This document shows positions 29,138 through 37,435 of a DNA stretch of 64,000 nucleotides, in pieces; the stretch's first letter is position 1; each line of letters begins with the position of its first letter. The stretch is from the NCBI GenBank assembly GCA_028869995.1, contig JAGWQN010000004.1:1-64000 (forward strand). The letters run 5' to 3'. The notes beneath the pieces are model-generated. The model worked only from the letters and a program-made list of their open reading frames with translations. It had not been told where the DNA came from and ran no database searches. Both the position numbers and the translations under genes were made by a program. The stretch comes from Rhodospirillales bacterium. Its GTDB lineage: Bacteria > Pseudomonadota > Alphaproteobacteria > Acetobacterales > Acetobacteraceae.

Positions 29138-29838
29138 GAGGGGCCGCGACCCGGCCTGGCCCATTCGGGCTTGCGCGGCTCGGCCTTGTCCTGTTGCCGG
29201 CGGCCCTGGTGCTGGCCGTCATGATGCTTTGGGCGGGACCCGCGCTTGCGCAGGGAAACCCGTCGCCCACACCTCAGTCGCCCACACCTCAGTCGCTGGG
29301 CAGCACCCTACCCGGCGCACGGGTGCCGGGGAGCGTGGAGCCGGGCACTGGCCTTTCAGGCACGGGCGTCCCCGTGAACGGCGTGCCTGGCGTCGGCCTC
29401 CCCGGGCTCGGTGTGCCTGGTGCCAGTGCTCTGGGTGGCGGTGGTCTGGGTACCGGTGCTCTGGGTGGCGGGCTGCCTGGTCTCGAATCCGGCAGCGCGA
29501 TCACGTCACCGCCGTCGGTCAATCCCGGTGCGCGCATCTATACCGGCACGGGCCTGCCGCCGCTTCCCGGCAGCATTGCGCCGTTGACCTGCCCGACCGT
29601 GCATGGCGGGCGCCTGCTCGTGCGCTCGGACGTCTATAACGGCCCCCCGATGCGAGGCTCGGTGATGCCTTTGCGCAACGGAAAATGGTCGTTGCCGCCG
29701 CACAATTGGCCCGGCGACGCTTATTTCATCAGCTGCGAATATGGCTATGACCGTCCGCCGCTGGGCATCCGGCTGCCGCAGCGTGTGCGCGTCTGCAAGC
29801 GCCCGGCCGACGATCCGACCCAGGTCGCCTGCCGCTGA
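29134..29838 (+). CDS. Secreted Pro/Gly-rich protein of unknown function
   Basis: 234 residues from a TTG that overlaps the otsA stop (TTGA). A strong signal peptide (about 1-39, ending AGPALA) supports this start over internal ATGs at 29221 and 29224, which would truncate it. Residues about 45-125 are low-complexity Pro/Gly/Leu/Val repeats (PTPQS twice from a perfect 15-bp DNA duplication, then GVPGVGLPGLGVPG). The C-terminal about 85 residues are globular-looking with four Cys (LTCPTV, FISCEYG, RVCKRP, VACR), probably two disulfides. Periplasmic or surface location inferred. Not recognised. Confidence 0.72.
   Translation: MRGAATRPGPFGLARLGLVLLPAALVLAVMMLWAGPALAQGNPSPTPQSPTPQSLGSTLPGARVPGSVEPGTGLSGTGVPVNGVPGVGLPGLGVPGASALGGGGLGTGALGGGLPGLESGSAITSPPSVNPGARIYTGTGLPPLPGSIAPLTCPTVHGGRLLVRSDVYNGPPMRGSVMPLRNGKWSLPPHNWPGDAYFISCEYGYDRPPLGIRLPQRVRVCKRPADDPTQVACR
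29263..29292 (+). repeat. Tandem duplication of a 15-bp unit
   Basis: Two perfect copies of TCGCCCACACCTCAG in the secreted-protein gene, encoding the SPTPQ repeat just after the signal peptide. In-frame slippage product. Confidence 0.9.
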
Positions 29839-29848
29839 ATCCGGGCGC

Positions 29849-30946
29849 TCAGCCGAGTGCGGCGTAGGCCGCCGTCTCGAACGCAGTGAGCGTTGCCAGC
29901 GCCACCGGGTCGCCGAACGGGTAGAACTGCATCAGCAGCACGCCGGCGAGGTCGCGCGACCGGTCGGCCCAGAAATAGGTGTTGGCGATCCCGGCCCAGC
30001 TGAGGCTGCCAGCGGCGCGCCCGGTCGGCAGCGGGGCCGGATTGATCGCGCCGGCGAGACTCCAGCCGGCCGGCATGCCGGGGAAGATCTCGGTGGCCAG
30101 CGTGATCTCGGGCTGGACGGGACGCATCGGTCCGGCGACGAGGCCGGGGCGGATTGTGGGCAGCTGGTCGGTGAACAGAAGCTCGACCATCTCAGGTTGC
30201 AGCACGCGCGTCTTTTCGAGTTCGCCGCCGCCCAGCAGCATGCGCAGGAAGCGGGCATAATCGGGCGCGCTGCCGCACAAGCCGGCCCCCCCCTGGAAGA
30301 ACTCCCGGTTCCGGGGCGGTTGGTGGTCCACCGCGGCGAGGCTGCCATCGTCCTGGCGTGCGTGGACGGCGAGCCGGTCGTCTGGGAACGCATAGCCGGT
30401 GCTGCTCATGCCCAGCGGCTCGAGAACCGTCTGGCGCACGACATCCTCGAAGGCCAGGCCCGCCGCCGACGCCACCGCCTTGGCGACCCAATCCGTGTTG
30501 ATGCCGTATTCCCATTGCGTTCCGGCATCGAACAGCGCCACCGGGCGGCGTGGCGGGCGCAGGCGGGAGAAGTGCAGCAGCTTCTCGTTGAAGAACGGAT
30601 AGCCAAAGCCCGCCGTGTGCGTGAGCAGATGCCGCAACGTGATCGGCACGCGCGCCGCGCGCAGCCGGGGCTCGCCCGCCGTGTCGAAGCCTTCGAGCAC
30701 CTGTGGCGCGGCAAGTTCATCGACCCAGCGCCCGACCGGCTCGTCGAGCGCGAGCCGGCCCTGCTGCACCAGCACGAGCGCGGCAACCGAGGTCACGGCC
30801 TTCGACATCGAGGCGAGAAAGGCGCGACTCTGCACGCTCGCCGTGCCCGCCGCGCCCTGCCACAGCACGCCGTCGCGCCGCGCGACCAACCCGCAGATGC
30901 CTGGAACCGGGGCGGCCGCCAGCGCCGCCCCAAGCCCTTCTGTCAC
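29849..30946 (-). CDS. Serine hydrolase, beta-lactamase class C / esterase type
   Basis: 365 residues, GTG start. Ser45 and Lys48 (SMSK) form the SxxK active site and YGIN provides the Tyr-x-Asn element; LRHLLTHTAGFGY is the usual flanking motif. No signal peptide, so probably cytoplasmic esterase or peptidase rather than a periplasmic beta-lactamase. It starts 12 bp after the gamma-glutamyltransferase gene on the same strand, so the pair is likely one operon acting on a peptide, amide or ester substrate. The substrate is unknown. Confidence 0.87.
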   Translation of the reverse strand: MTEGLGAALAAAPVPGICGLVARRDGVLWQGAAGTASVQSRAFLASMSKAVTSVAALVLVQQGRLALDEPVGRWVDELAAPQVLEGFDTAGEPRLRAARVPITLRHLLTHTAGFGYPFFNEKLLHFSRLRPPRRPVALFDAGTQWEYGINTDWVAKAVASAAGLAFEDVVRQTVLEPLGMSSTGYAFPDDRLAVHARQDDGSLAAVDHQPPRNREFFQGGAGLCGSAPDYARFLRMLLGGGELEKTRVLQPEMVELLFTDQLPTIRPGLVAGPMRPVQPEITLATEIFPGMPAGWSLAGAINPAPLPTGRAAGSLSWAGIANTYFWADRSRDLAGVLLMQFYPFGDPVALATLTAFETAAYAALG

Positions 30947-30958
30947 CGCCGGGACCCG

Positions 30959-32734
30959 CTAGCGTCCCACCGCGTAGCCCTGCATGCCGCGTGGATTGGC
31001 ACCGGCGAGGATCTGTCCGTCCGCCTCCAGCCGGGCGGCGGAAAGCCGGCCCTCGCTCCACTCGGCGCCCATCTCCGCGGCGTGCCCGCGCGCCAGCAGC
31101 GCGGCGAGCACCTCCGGCGGATAGCGGCCCTCGATCACCACGCGGCCAGGCTTGGCCAGCCGCGGCCAGAAGCTGTTGTTCCAGTGCTCGGTATGGAACG
31201 AAGGCGCATCGATCGACTCCTGGATGTTCATCCGGTGGTGCAGCATGCGCAGGAAGAAGATCGGCTGCCACTGATCCTGCTGGTCGCCGCCAGGCGTGCC
31301 GAAGCTCATCCAGGCGCGACCGTCGCGCAGGGCCATGCTCGGCGACAGCGTGGTGCGCGGGCGCTTGCGCGGGGCGATCGAGTTCGGCAGGCCGCCCATC
31401 GCCCAGAAGATCTGCCCGCGCGTGGACAGGGGGAAGCCGAGTTCGGGCACAACCGGCGAGGAGTGCAGCCAGCCGCCCGAGGGCGTGGCGCTCACCATGT
31501 TGCCGTCGCGGTCGATGACGTCGATGTGGCAGGTGTCGCCGCCCACCGTGCCCAGGCGCGCGACCGTCGGCTCGCCGGTGCCGGCCACCACGCCTTCGGG
31601 CGCCTTGATACGCGACAGATGCGATAGATCGTTGCTGAAGCCAGCGATGCTGCCCGGTCGCAACACGTGGCTCGCGGCCTCGCCGATGAGCTTGCGCCGT
31701 TCGGAATTGTAGGTTTCGGAGAGCAGCGTGGCGAGCGGCACCTCGACGAAATCGGGATCGCCGTAGAAGGCCTCGCGGTCGGCGAAGGCCAGCTTCATCG
31801 CCTCGACCACGGTATGGATGAAATCGGCGCCGAGCGGGTCCATCGACGCGATGTCGATCCCGCGCAGCAGGGCTAGGAGCTGGAGGAACACCGGTCCCTG
31901 GCTCCACGCGCCGCATTTCAGCAAGGTGTGGCCGGCGTAGTCGAGCGCCAGCGGATCCTCGACGCTCGCCTGCCAGCGCGCCATGTCGTCCGCGGTCAGA
32001 AGCCCGCGATGGCGCCGCCCCGAGCAGTCGAGCAGCTCGTTTTCCGCATAAAAGCGCCCCGAGGCTTCGGCGACGAAGCCCTGGTAGAAACAGCGCCGAG
32101 CCGCCTCGATGCGTGCCTCGCGCGTGGTTCCGTTACATTCCTTCAACAACCGTTCCCAGCAATCCGCGAGTGCCGGGCGCGCGAACAGGCTGCCCGTGGC
32201 CGGGACCTCGCCATGTGGGAGGAACACTGCGGCGGAACTCGGCCAGTACGTCTCGAACAGCGGTCGGACGGATTCGATCGCGGCAGGAATGCGCGCCACG
32301 ATGTGGATGCCTCGCCGTGCATAGGAAATCGCGTAGGACAGCACATCCGCCACCTCCATCGTGCCCCAGTCGCGAAGCAGCAGCATCCAGGCATCGAAGG
32401 CGCCAGGCACCACCGCCGGCAGCAGCCCGGTTCCCGGCACCAGGTCGAGCCCGAGTGCGGCGAAGGCCTCGGGCGTCGCCCGGTCCGGTGCCACGCCCTG
32501 GCCGCAGATCACGTGCTGCCTGCCAGCCCGGGCGTCGTGCAGGATGATCGGGGCATCGCCGCCGGGGCCGTTGAGATGAGGTTCGGCGACGTGCAGCACG
32601 AAGGCCGCGGCCACGGCCGCATCCGCCGCGTTGCCGCCTTTCTCCAGAACGGCCATGCCGGTCTGGCTGGCGATCCAGTGCGTGGTGGCGACGGCGCCAA
32701 AGGTGGCGGCGATTTCGGGGCGGGTGGTGAACAT
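30959..32734 (-). CDS. ggt: Gamma-glutamyltransferase family protein
   Basis: 591 residues, typical Ntn-hydrolase length. GGNAADAAVAAAFVL near residue 33 is the N-terminal family motif. Autocleavage is expected before Thr401 (GGDTCHIDVIDRDGNMVS), producing large and small subunits; PSGGWLHSSP and GTPGGDQQDQ follow in the small subunit. There is no signal peptide, unlike periplasmic GGT, so it may be a cytoplasmic gamma-glutamyl hydrolase or cephalosporin-acylase-like enzyme. It is first of a two-gene operon with the serine hydrolase. Confidence 0.87.
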   Translation of the reverse strand: MFTTRPEIAATFGAVATTHWIASQTGMAVLEKGGNAADAAVAAAFVLHVAEPHLNGPGGDAPIILHDARAGRQHVICGQGVAPDRATPEAFAALGLDLVPGTGLLPAVVPGAFDAWMLLLRDWGTMEVADVLSYAISYARRGIHIVARIPAAIESVRPLFETYWPSSAAVFLPHGEVPATGSLFARPALADCWERLLKECNGTTREARIEAARRCFYQGFVAEASGRFYAENELLDCSGRRHRGLLTADDMARWQASVEDPLALDYAGHTLLKCGAWSQGPVFLQLLALLRGIDIASMDPLGADFIHTVVEAMKLAFADREAFYGDPDFVEVPLATLLSETYNSERRKLIGEAASHVLRPGSIAGFSNDLSHLSRIKAPEGVVAGTGEPTVARLGTVGGDTCHIDVIDRDGNMVSATPSGGWLHSSPVVPELGFPLSTRGQIFWAMGGLPNSIAPRKRPRTTLSPSMALRDGRAWMSFGTPGGDQQDQWQPIFFLRMLHHRMNIQESIDAPSFHTEHWNNSFWPRLAKPGRVVIEGRYPPEVLAALLARGHAAEMGAEWSEGRLSAARLEADGQILAGANPRGMQGYAVGR

Positions 32735-32801
32735 GCGGATCCATTCTCCGGCGTTTGGCGCAGGCTAGGCAAAAGCCGGCGCTTGCGAAAGCCGCCCCAG
32801 G

Positions 32802-32815
32802 TTGACCCAGGTCAA
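32802..32815. promoter_or_regulatory. FNR/FixK-type box upstream of atoD
   Basis: Perfect TTGAC-CCAG-GTCAA repeat, matching the TTGAY-N4-RTCAA pattern bound by FNR/FixK/NnrR regulators. It lies 64 bp before the atoD start and 68 bp before the divergent ggt start. Oxygen- or NO-dependent control is inferred from the motif only. Confidence 0.45.
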
Positions 32816-32878
32816 TGCAGTCCGGGGGGCTGCGTTCCATCGCCGATCCTGCGCCATGGGCCGGGAGGCGGCGGGGCT

Positions 32879-33544
32879 ATGCACAAGATGATCGCGCTCG
32901 AAGCGGCGGCGGCGTTGATCCCCGACGGCGCTTCACTGCTGATCGGCGGCTTCATGGGGATCGGCACGCCGCACCGGCTGGTCGGCGAGCTCGTGCGCCA
33001 GGGACGGCGCAACCTCACCATCATCGCCAACGACACGGCACGCCCGGGCCTGGGCATCGGCCGCCTGATCGACGCCGGCGCCGTCGCCCGCCTGGTCACC
33101 TCGCATATCGGCACCAACCCGCTCACCCAGCAACAGGTCCTCGCCGGGGCCATCGCGCTCGAGCTGTGTCCGCAGGGCACGCTGGCGGAACGGATCCGCG
33201 CGGCCGGCAGCGGCCTTGGCGGGGTGCTGACGCCGACCGGCCTTGGCACCACCGTCGCGCAGGGCAAGCGCACGCTGGAGATCGACGGCACGGCCTGGCT
33301 GCTCGATCTGCCCCTATCGGCCGATTTCGCGCTGGTCGCCGCCCATCGGGCCGATTACCGTTGCAATCTTGACTACGCGATGACGGCGCGCAACTTCAAC
33401 CCGGTCATGGCGATGGCCGGCCGGACGGTGATCGCCGAGGCCGCCGAGATCGTTCCGGTTGGCGTCATTCCCCCCGACGCCGTGATCACCCCGGGCGCGC
33501 TCGTCGATCACCTCGTTCGCAGGGATGCCGGCCATGGAAGCTAA
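32879..33544 (+). CDS. atoD: Acetate CoA-transferase / 3-oxoacid CoA-transferase alpha subunit
   Basis: 221 residues, with strong resemblance to E. coli AtoD: GGFMGIGTPHRLV, IANDTARPGLGIG, SHIGTNPLT, PQGTLAERIRAAG and ARNFNPVMAMA follow in the same order. Moves CoA between acetoacetyl-CoA (or another 3-oxoacyl-CoA) and a short acid. GGGAGG lies about 10 bp upstream of ATG 32879. The end overlaps the beta-subunit gene by 20 bp. Acetoacetate is an end product of leucine catabolism, so this pair may serve the carboxylase operon at the start of the window, by inference. Confidence 0.92.
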   Translation: MHKMIALEAAAALIPDGASLLIGGFMGIGTPHRLVGELVRQGRRNLTIIANDTARPGLGIGRLIDAGAVARLVTSHIGTNPLTQQQVLAGAIALELCPQGTLAERIRAAGSGLGGVLTPTGLGTTVAQGKRTLEIDGTAWLLDLPLSADFALVAAHRADYRCNLDYAMTARNFNPVMAMAGRTVIAEAAEIVPVGVIPPDAVITPGALVDHLVRRDAGHGS

Positions 33545-34190
33545 GGAACTGATTGCCCGGCGCATCGCCCGCGAGCTGCCGGATGGCGCTCTGGTCAATC
33601 TCGGCATTGGCCTGCCGACGCTGGTCAGCCAGTACCTGCCGCCCGGGCTCGATATCTCGTTCCAGACCGAGAATGGTCTGATTGGGGTCGAACCGCTGCC
33701 GGAGGAGGGGGCGGAGGACGAATATCTCTCCGATGCAGGCGGGCGCTTCATCGGCGCGGTGCCCGGAGCGGCGAGCTTCGACAGCTGCTTCTCCTTCGGC
33801 CTGATCCGCGGCGGGCATCTCGATGTCACCGTGCTGGGCGGGCTGCAGGTGGACGAGCGGGGCCAGCTCGCGAACTGGATGGTTCCGGGGCGGATGATTC
33901 CGGGCATGGGTGGGGCGATGGATCTCGCCACCGGCGCCCGGCGGGTCATCGTCGCGATGACGCATGCGGCCAGAGGCGAGGCCAAGATCGTGCGCCGCTG
34001 CACATTGCCGCTGACCTCGTTGCGCCGCGTCGATCTGGTCGTCACCGACATGGCCGTGATCCAGCCCACGGCGCACGGGTTGGAACTGCGCGAGCGCGCC
34101 CCTGGCGTCAGCGTCGAGGCGATCGTGGCGGCGACCGAGGCGCGCCTGATCGTCGGTGCGCAGGTGCCGGAAATGGCGCTGGCTGGCTGA
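33525..34190 (+). CDS. atoA: Acetate CoA-transferase / 3-oxoacid CoA-transferase beta subunit
   Basis: 221 residues. GIGLPTLV and the catalytic glutamate Glu49 in FQTENGLIG define the beta chain, which forms the glutamyl-CoA intermediate; GGHLDVTVLGGLQVDERG and LANWMVPG follow. ATG 33525 was taken; a second ATG at 33534 is possible. It overlaps atoD by 20 bp, ensuring coupled synthesis, and ends 11 bp before the convergent phosphonate gene. Confidence 0.92.
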   Translation: MPAMEAKELIARRIARELPDGALVNLGIGLPTLVSQYLPPGLDISFQTENGLIGVEPLPEEGAEDEYLSDAGGRFIGAVPGAASFDSCFSFGLIRGGHLDVTVLGGLQVDERGQLANWMVPGRMIPGMGGAMDLATGARRVIVAMTHAARGEAKIVRRCTLPLTSLRRVDLVVTDMAVIQPTAHGLELRERAPGVSVEAIVAATEARLIVGAQVPEMALAG

Positions 34191-34201
34191 AGCCGAGACG
34201 G

Positions 34202-34858
34202 TCAGCCGCGGAAGGGCAGGCGTGCGGCCTCGGTGAAGGCAACATCCGGTGCGGGCTGCACGAACAGCGCGATCGCGTCCACCTGGCGCGGGAGTGCGAG
34301 GGCAGGGGCGAAATGCGCCTCGGCCCGCGGGCGCCAATGCGCCTGCTCCGCCGCATCCAGCCGTTGCGAAAGCGTCATGTGAAAGAACCACGTCGCGAAA
34401 CAATAAGGATAGCCCCAACGGTCCAGCATCCGCCGCTCGGCGGTGCCCAGGCGCTCGGGTTGGCGACGCGCGATCTCGGCCGCGGCGGGTGGCGCGCGCA
34501 GATGGTCGAGTTCCGCCACCGCCGCGTCGGCCAGCGCCTGCAGGGGCGGCGAGGGGTTGGTTTCGCGCAGCGCCAGAAAACCGTGCGGGACGGCGACGGC
34601 AAGGGGCGGAAGCGAGAAGGGGCGCACGCCGCACGCCAGGTTCCCGGCCGCCGCGAGCACGTCGCTCCAGCCGCATCCATCGCGCAGCCGGAATGGAGCC
34701 TTCAGTGTCGCGTGAAAGCCATAGTGGCGCGCAGGCGTGGTGATGGCCTGGCGCGGGCCCGGCGCGAACCAGGAGGCGGCCGCGAGCGCGAGCGGATCGT
34801 CGGCAGCCGGCGCGTAGTAGACCGCCACCCGGTGGATTGCAGCGGCGCTGGCCGTCAC
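34202..34858 (-). CDS. DUF1045 phosphonate-operon protein (2H phosphoesterase-like)
   Basis: 218 residues from a GTG that overlaps the phnM stop (GTGA). Two His-x-Thr motifs, HAT (49-51) and HMT (160-162), about 110 residues apart, mark the 2H phosphoesterase superfamily. Proteins of this family recur at the ends of C-P lyase operons; by analogy it may open the cyclic ribose phosphate made by PhnJ, a job otherwise done by PhnP, which is absent here. That role is inference. Confidence 0.85.
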   Translation of the reverse strand: MTASAAAIHRVAVYYAPAADDPLALAAASWFAPGPRQAITTPARHYGFHATLKAPFRLRDGCGWSDVLAAAGNLACGVRPFSLPPLAVAVPHGFLALRETNPSPPLQALADAAVAELDHLRAPPAAAEIARRQPERLGTAERRMLDRWGYPYCFATWFFHMTLSQRLDAAEQAHWRPRAEAHFAPALALPRQVDAIALFVQPAPDVAFTEAARLPFRG

Positions 34859-35985
34859 GCGATCCGTGTCCCGGCGCGCCAGGTTCCGCGCAGGACCGGC
34901 AGCCCACGATGTTCGTGCACGCGGACGAGGTCGCCGCGCAACCCGGGCCTGAGCGCACCGCGGTCGTCGAACCCCGCCATCGCGGCGGGCATCGCCGTGA
35001 TCATCGCGACCGCGCGCGCCAGTCCGGTCTGCGCGGCGGCGATGAAGGCTGCCTCCACCAGGCTTGCCGGCACATAGTCCGAGGCCAGCGCATCGACGGT
35101 CGCTGCCGCGATCAGCTCGGCCGCGGCGACGTTGCCGGAATGGCTGCCGCCGCGAACCACATTGGGCGCGCCGGCGATGACCTGCATGCCATGTGCCTGC
35201 GCTGCTTCCGCCGCAGCCAGGGTCACGGGAAACTCGCTGACGCGGATGCCGAGCGCGGCGTGTTCGGCGACCTCCTCCTCGGTGCGGTCGTCGTGGCTCG
35301 CCAGCGTGACACCGGTCTGCGCCACCGCGGCGAGGACGAAGTCGCGGTTGGGCTCGCGCATGCGCGCGCGCTGCCCGAGGCGTTCGGCGAGTGCGCGCTC
35401 GACCTCCTCGCTGGCGATGCCCTCGCTGCGGCGCATCGCCCGGTAGCGGTCCAGGTCCGCGTACTGCCCGCTGCCCGGGGTGTGGTCCATCAGGCTGACC
35501 ATGCGCAGCGCGGGATGGCGGCAGACCGGCTCGAACAGATCGCGCATGTCCTCGGCCGGCAGTTCGCAGCGCAGGTGCAGGAAATGCTCGCTCCTGAACA
35601 GGCCGCTCGCCGCCAGCTCCTCGATGTCGGCAACGGCGTCGCGAAACGTCTGGGTGCGCTCGTACTCGAAGCCGACGATGCCGACGCACAGGGCGTCCAG
35701 CACCGTGGTGATGCCGGCCACCGCGCACTGCGCGTCGTGCGCGAGCATGGCCGAGCGCGATGGCCAGCGCGCTTGTTGGCGCGGCTGGACCTGGCGCTCG
35801 AGGTTGTCGGTATGAACGTCGACGACGCCGGGAATGAGCAGATCTCCCTCGAGGTCGATCGCCCCCGGTGCGGCGCTGCGGCCGGGCGCGACGTCGGCGA
35901 TGCGCTCGCCGCGCAACACCAGCGTGCCCGCAAAAGCCTCGTCGGGGGTAACGATGGTGGCGTTGGTCAGGATCGTTTCGTTCAT
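34855..35985 (-). CDS. phnM: Alpha-D-ribose 1-methylphosphonate 5-triphosphate diphosphatase PhnM (copy 1)
   Basis: 376 residues, amidohydrolase superfamily. Metal motif VDVHTDNLERQ (His58, Asp60), then LMDHTPGSGQY, ASHDDRTEEEV and GAPNVVRGGSHSGN in the standard PhnM order. Removes pyrophosphate from the ribose-triphosphonate intermediate. ATG overlaps the phnL stop by 4 nt. A second PhnM-like gene with a different metal motif lies divergently at 41354. Confidence 0.93.
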   Translation of the reverse strand: MNETILTNATIVTPDEAFAGTLVLRGERIADVAPGRSAAPGAIDLEGDLLIPGVVDVHTDNLERQVQPRQQARWPSRSAMLAHDAQCAVAGITTVLDALCVGIVGFEYERTQTFRDAVADIEELAASGLFRSEHFLHLRCELPAEDMRDLFEPVCRHPALRMVSLMDHTPGSGQYADLDRYRAMRRSEGIASEEVERALAERLGQRARMREPNRDFVLAAVAQTGVTLASHDDRTEEEVAEHAALGIRVSEFPVTLAAAEAAQAHGMQVIAGAPNVVRGGSHSGNVAAAELIAAATVDALASDYVPASLVEAAFIAAAQTGLARAVAMITAMPAAMAGFDDRGALRPGLRGDLVRVHEHRGLPVLRGTWRAGTRIA

Positions 35986-36665
35986 GCGGCCTCGCGGAGC
36001 GGGAGCATCTCATGCACGCGATCGGCCACCGCGTCACGTACCGAATCGTCATGGAAGATGCCGACGATCGCCCGTCCCGCCGCCTTGGCCTCGCGGATCA
36101 TCGCCACGACCGTCGCCCGGTTGGCGGCATCGAGGGCGGCGGTGGGCTCGTCCAGCAGCAGGATCGGGTGGGCGCCGGCGAACCCGCGCGCGAGGTTCAA
36201 GCGCTGCTGCTCGCCGCCGGAAAAGGTCGCCGGCGCCAGCCCATGCAGCCGGGGCGGAATGGCCAGCCGCAGCAGCAGGTCGCGCGCCCGCGCCTCGGCG
36301 TCGTTTCCCGCTCCCGCCGCTTCGGTGACGATCGCCAGCGCCGGCACCCGCGGAACGACACGCAGAAACTGGGTGACATAGCCAAGCGTATGCGCCCGTA
36401 CCTCGAGGGTGGTGCGGGCGTCCGCAACCGCGAGGTCGACCATCCCACCCCCATGGCGAACGAGGATGGCGCCGGCGTCGGCGCGGTAGGTGCCGTAGAG
36501 GGCGCGCAGCAGCGTGGTCTTGCCTGCGCCCGACGGGCCGGACAGCGCGACGCACTCGCCCGCCGCGACGTCGAGCGACACGCCGGCGAGCACCGCCAGG
36601 CGCGTTCCCCCCTGCAGGTGCAGCGTGAAGCCCTTGGCCAGCCCGCGAACCGATAGCGCGTTCAT
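35982..36665 (-). CDS. phnL: C-P lyase ABC-type subunit PhnL
   Basis: 227 residues, ABC ATPase: Walker A GPSGAGKTT, Q-loop VTQFLRVVPRV typical of PhnL, signature FSGGEQQRLNLAR and Walker B ILLLDEPTAALD. It has no membrane partner in this operon; PhnL works with the C-P lyase core complex rather than as a transporter. Four-nt overlaps with phnK and phnM. Confidence 0.93.
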   Translation of the reverse strand: MNALSVRGLAKGFTLHLQGGTRLAVLAGVSLDVAAGECVALSGPSGAGKTTLLRALYGTYRADAGAILVRHGGGMVDLAVADARTTLEVRAHTLGYVTQFLRVVPRVPALAIVTEAAGAGNDAEARARDLLLRLAIPPRLHGLAPATFSGGEQQRLNLARGFAGAHPILLLDEPTAALDAANRATVVAMIREAKAAGRAIVGIFHDDSVRDAVADRVHEMLPLREAA

Positions 36666-37435
36666 GCGGCCAGCACCGAGCTGACCAGGAGCTGGGTATA
36701 GGGATGGCGCGGGTCGTCCAGCACCTGGTCGGTGAGGCCGTCCTCCACCACCTGCCCACGCTGCATGACCATGATCCGCGCCGCGAGCAGCCGCGCCACC
36801 GCCAGATCGTGCGTGACTAGCACCACGGCGATGCCGAGCCGGCGCACCAGCGTGCGGATCAGGTCGAGCAGGCGTGCCTGGACGGAGACGTCGAGGCCGC
36901 CGGTGGGCTCGTCCATGAAGACCAGCCGCGGCTGCGTCACCAGCGTCCGCGCGATCTGCAGCCGCTGCAACATGCCGCCCGAGAACGTGGCAGGCTTGTC
37001 GTCGATGCGTGCGACGTCGATCTCGACCTCGGCGAGCCAGCGCGCCGCCTCGTCGCGGATGTGTCCGTAGTGGCGCGCGCCCGCCGCCATCAGGCGCTCG
37101 CCAACATTGCCGCCGGCCGAGACATCCATGCGCAGCGCCTGGCGCGGATCCTGCTCGACGAACCCCCAGTCGGAGCGATGCAGGCGGCGCAACATCGGCA
37201 GCGGCATCGCATGCACATCCGTCCGCTCGCCGTCCGGCGCGCGATACCAGACATGCCCCGCCTCGGGCCGCACCCGGCCGGAGAGCACTTTCAGCAGCGT
37301 GGTCTTGCCCGACCCCGATTCGCCGACGACCGCCAGCACCTCGCCGGGCCAGAGAGCGGCACCGACGCTATCGAGGGCCGTGATCGAACCGAAACGAACC
37401 GCCAGCCCGCATGCCGACAGAAGCGGCTCGCTCAT
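36662..37435 (-). CDS. phnK: C-P lyase ABC-type subunit PhnK
   Basis: 257 residues, ABC ATPase of the oligopeptide-transporter type: GESGSGKTT Walker A, SDWGFVEQDPRQALRM Q-loop region characteristic of PhnK, FSGGMLQRLQIAR signature, LVFMDEPTGGLDVSVQ Walker B. In E. coli PhnK docks on PhnJ in the core complex. ATGA overlaps on both sides. Confidence 0.94.
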   Translation of the reverse strand: MSEPLLSACGLAVRFGSITALDSVGAALWPGEVLAVVGESGSGKTTLLKVLSGRVRPEAGHVWYRAPDGERTDVHAMPLPMLRRLHRSDWGFVEQDPRQALRMDVSAGGNVGERLMAAGARHYGHIRDEAARWLAEVEIDVARIDDKPATFSGGMLQRLQIARTLVTQPRLVFMDEPTGGLDVSVQARLLDLIRTLVRRLGIAVVLVTHDLAVARLLAARIMVMQRGQVVEDGLTDQVLDDPRHPYTQLLVSSVLAA

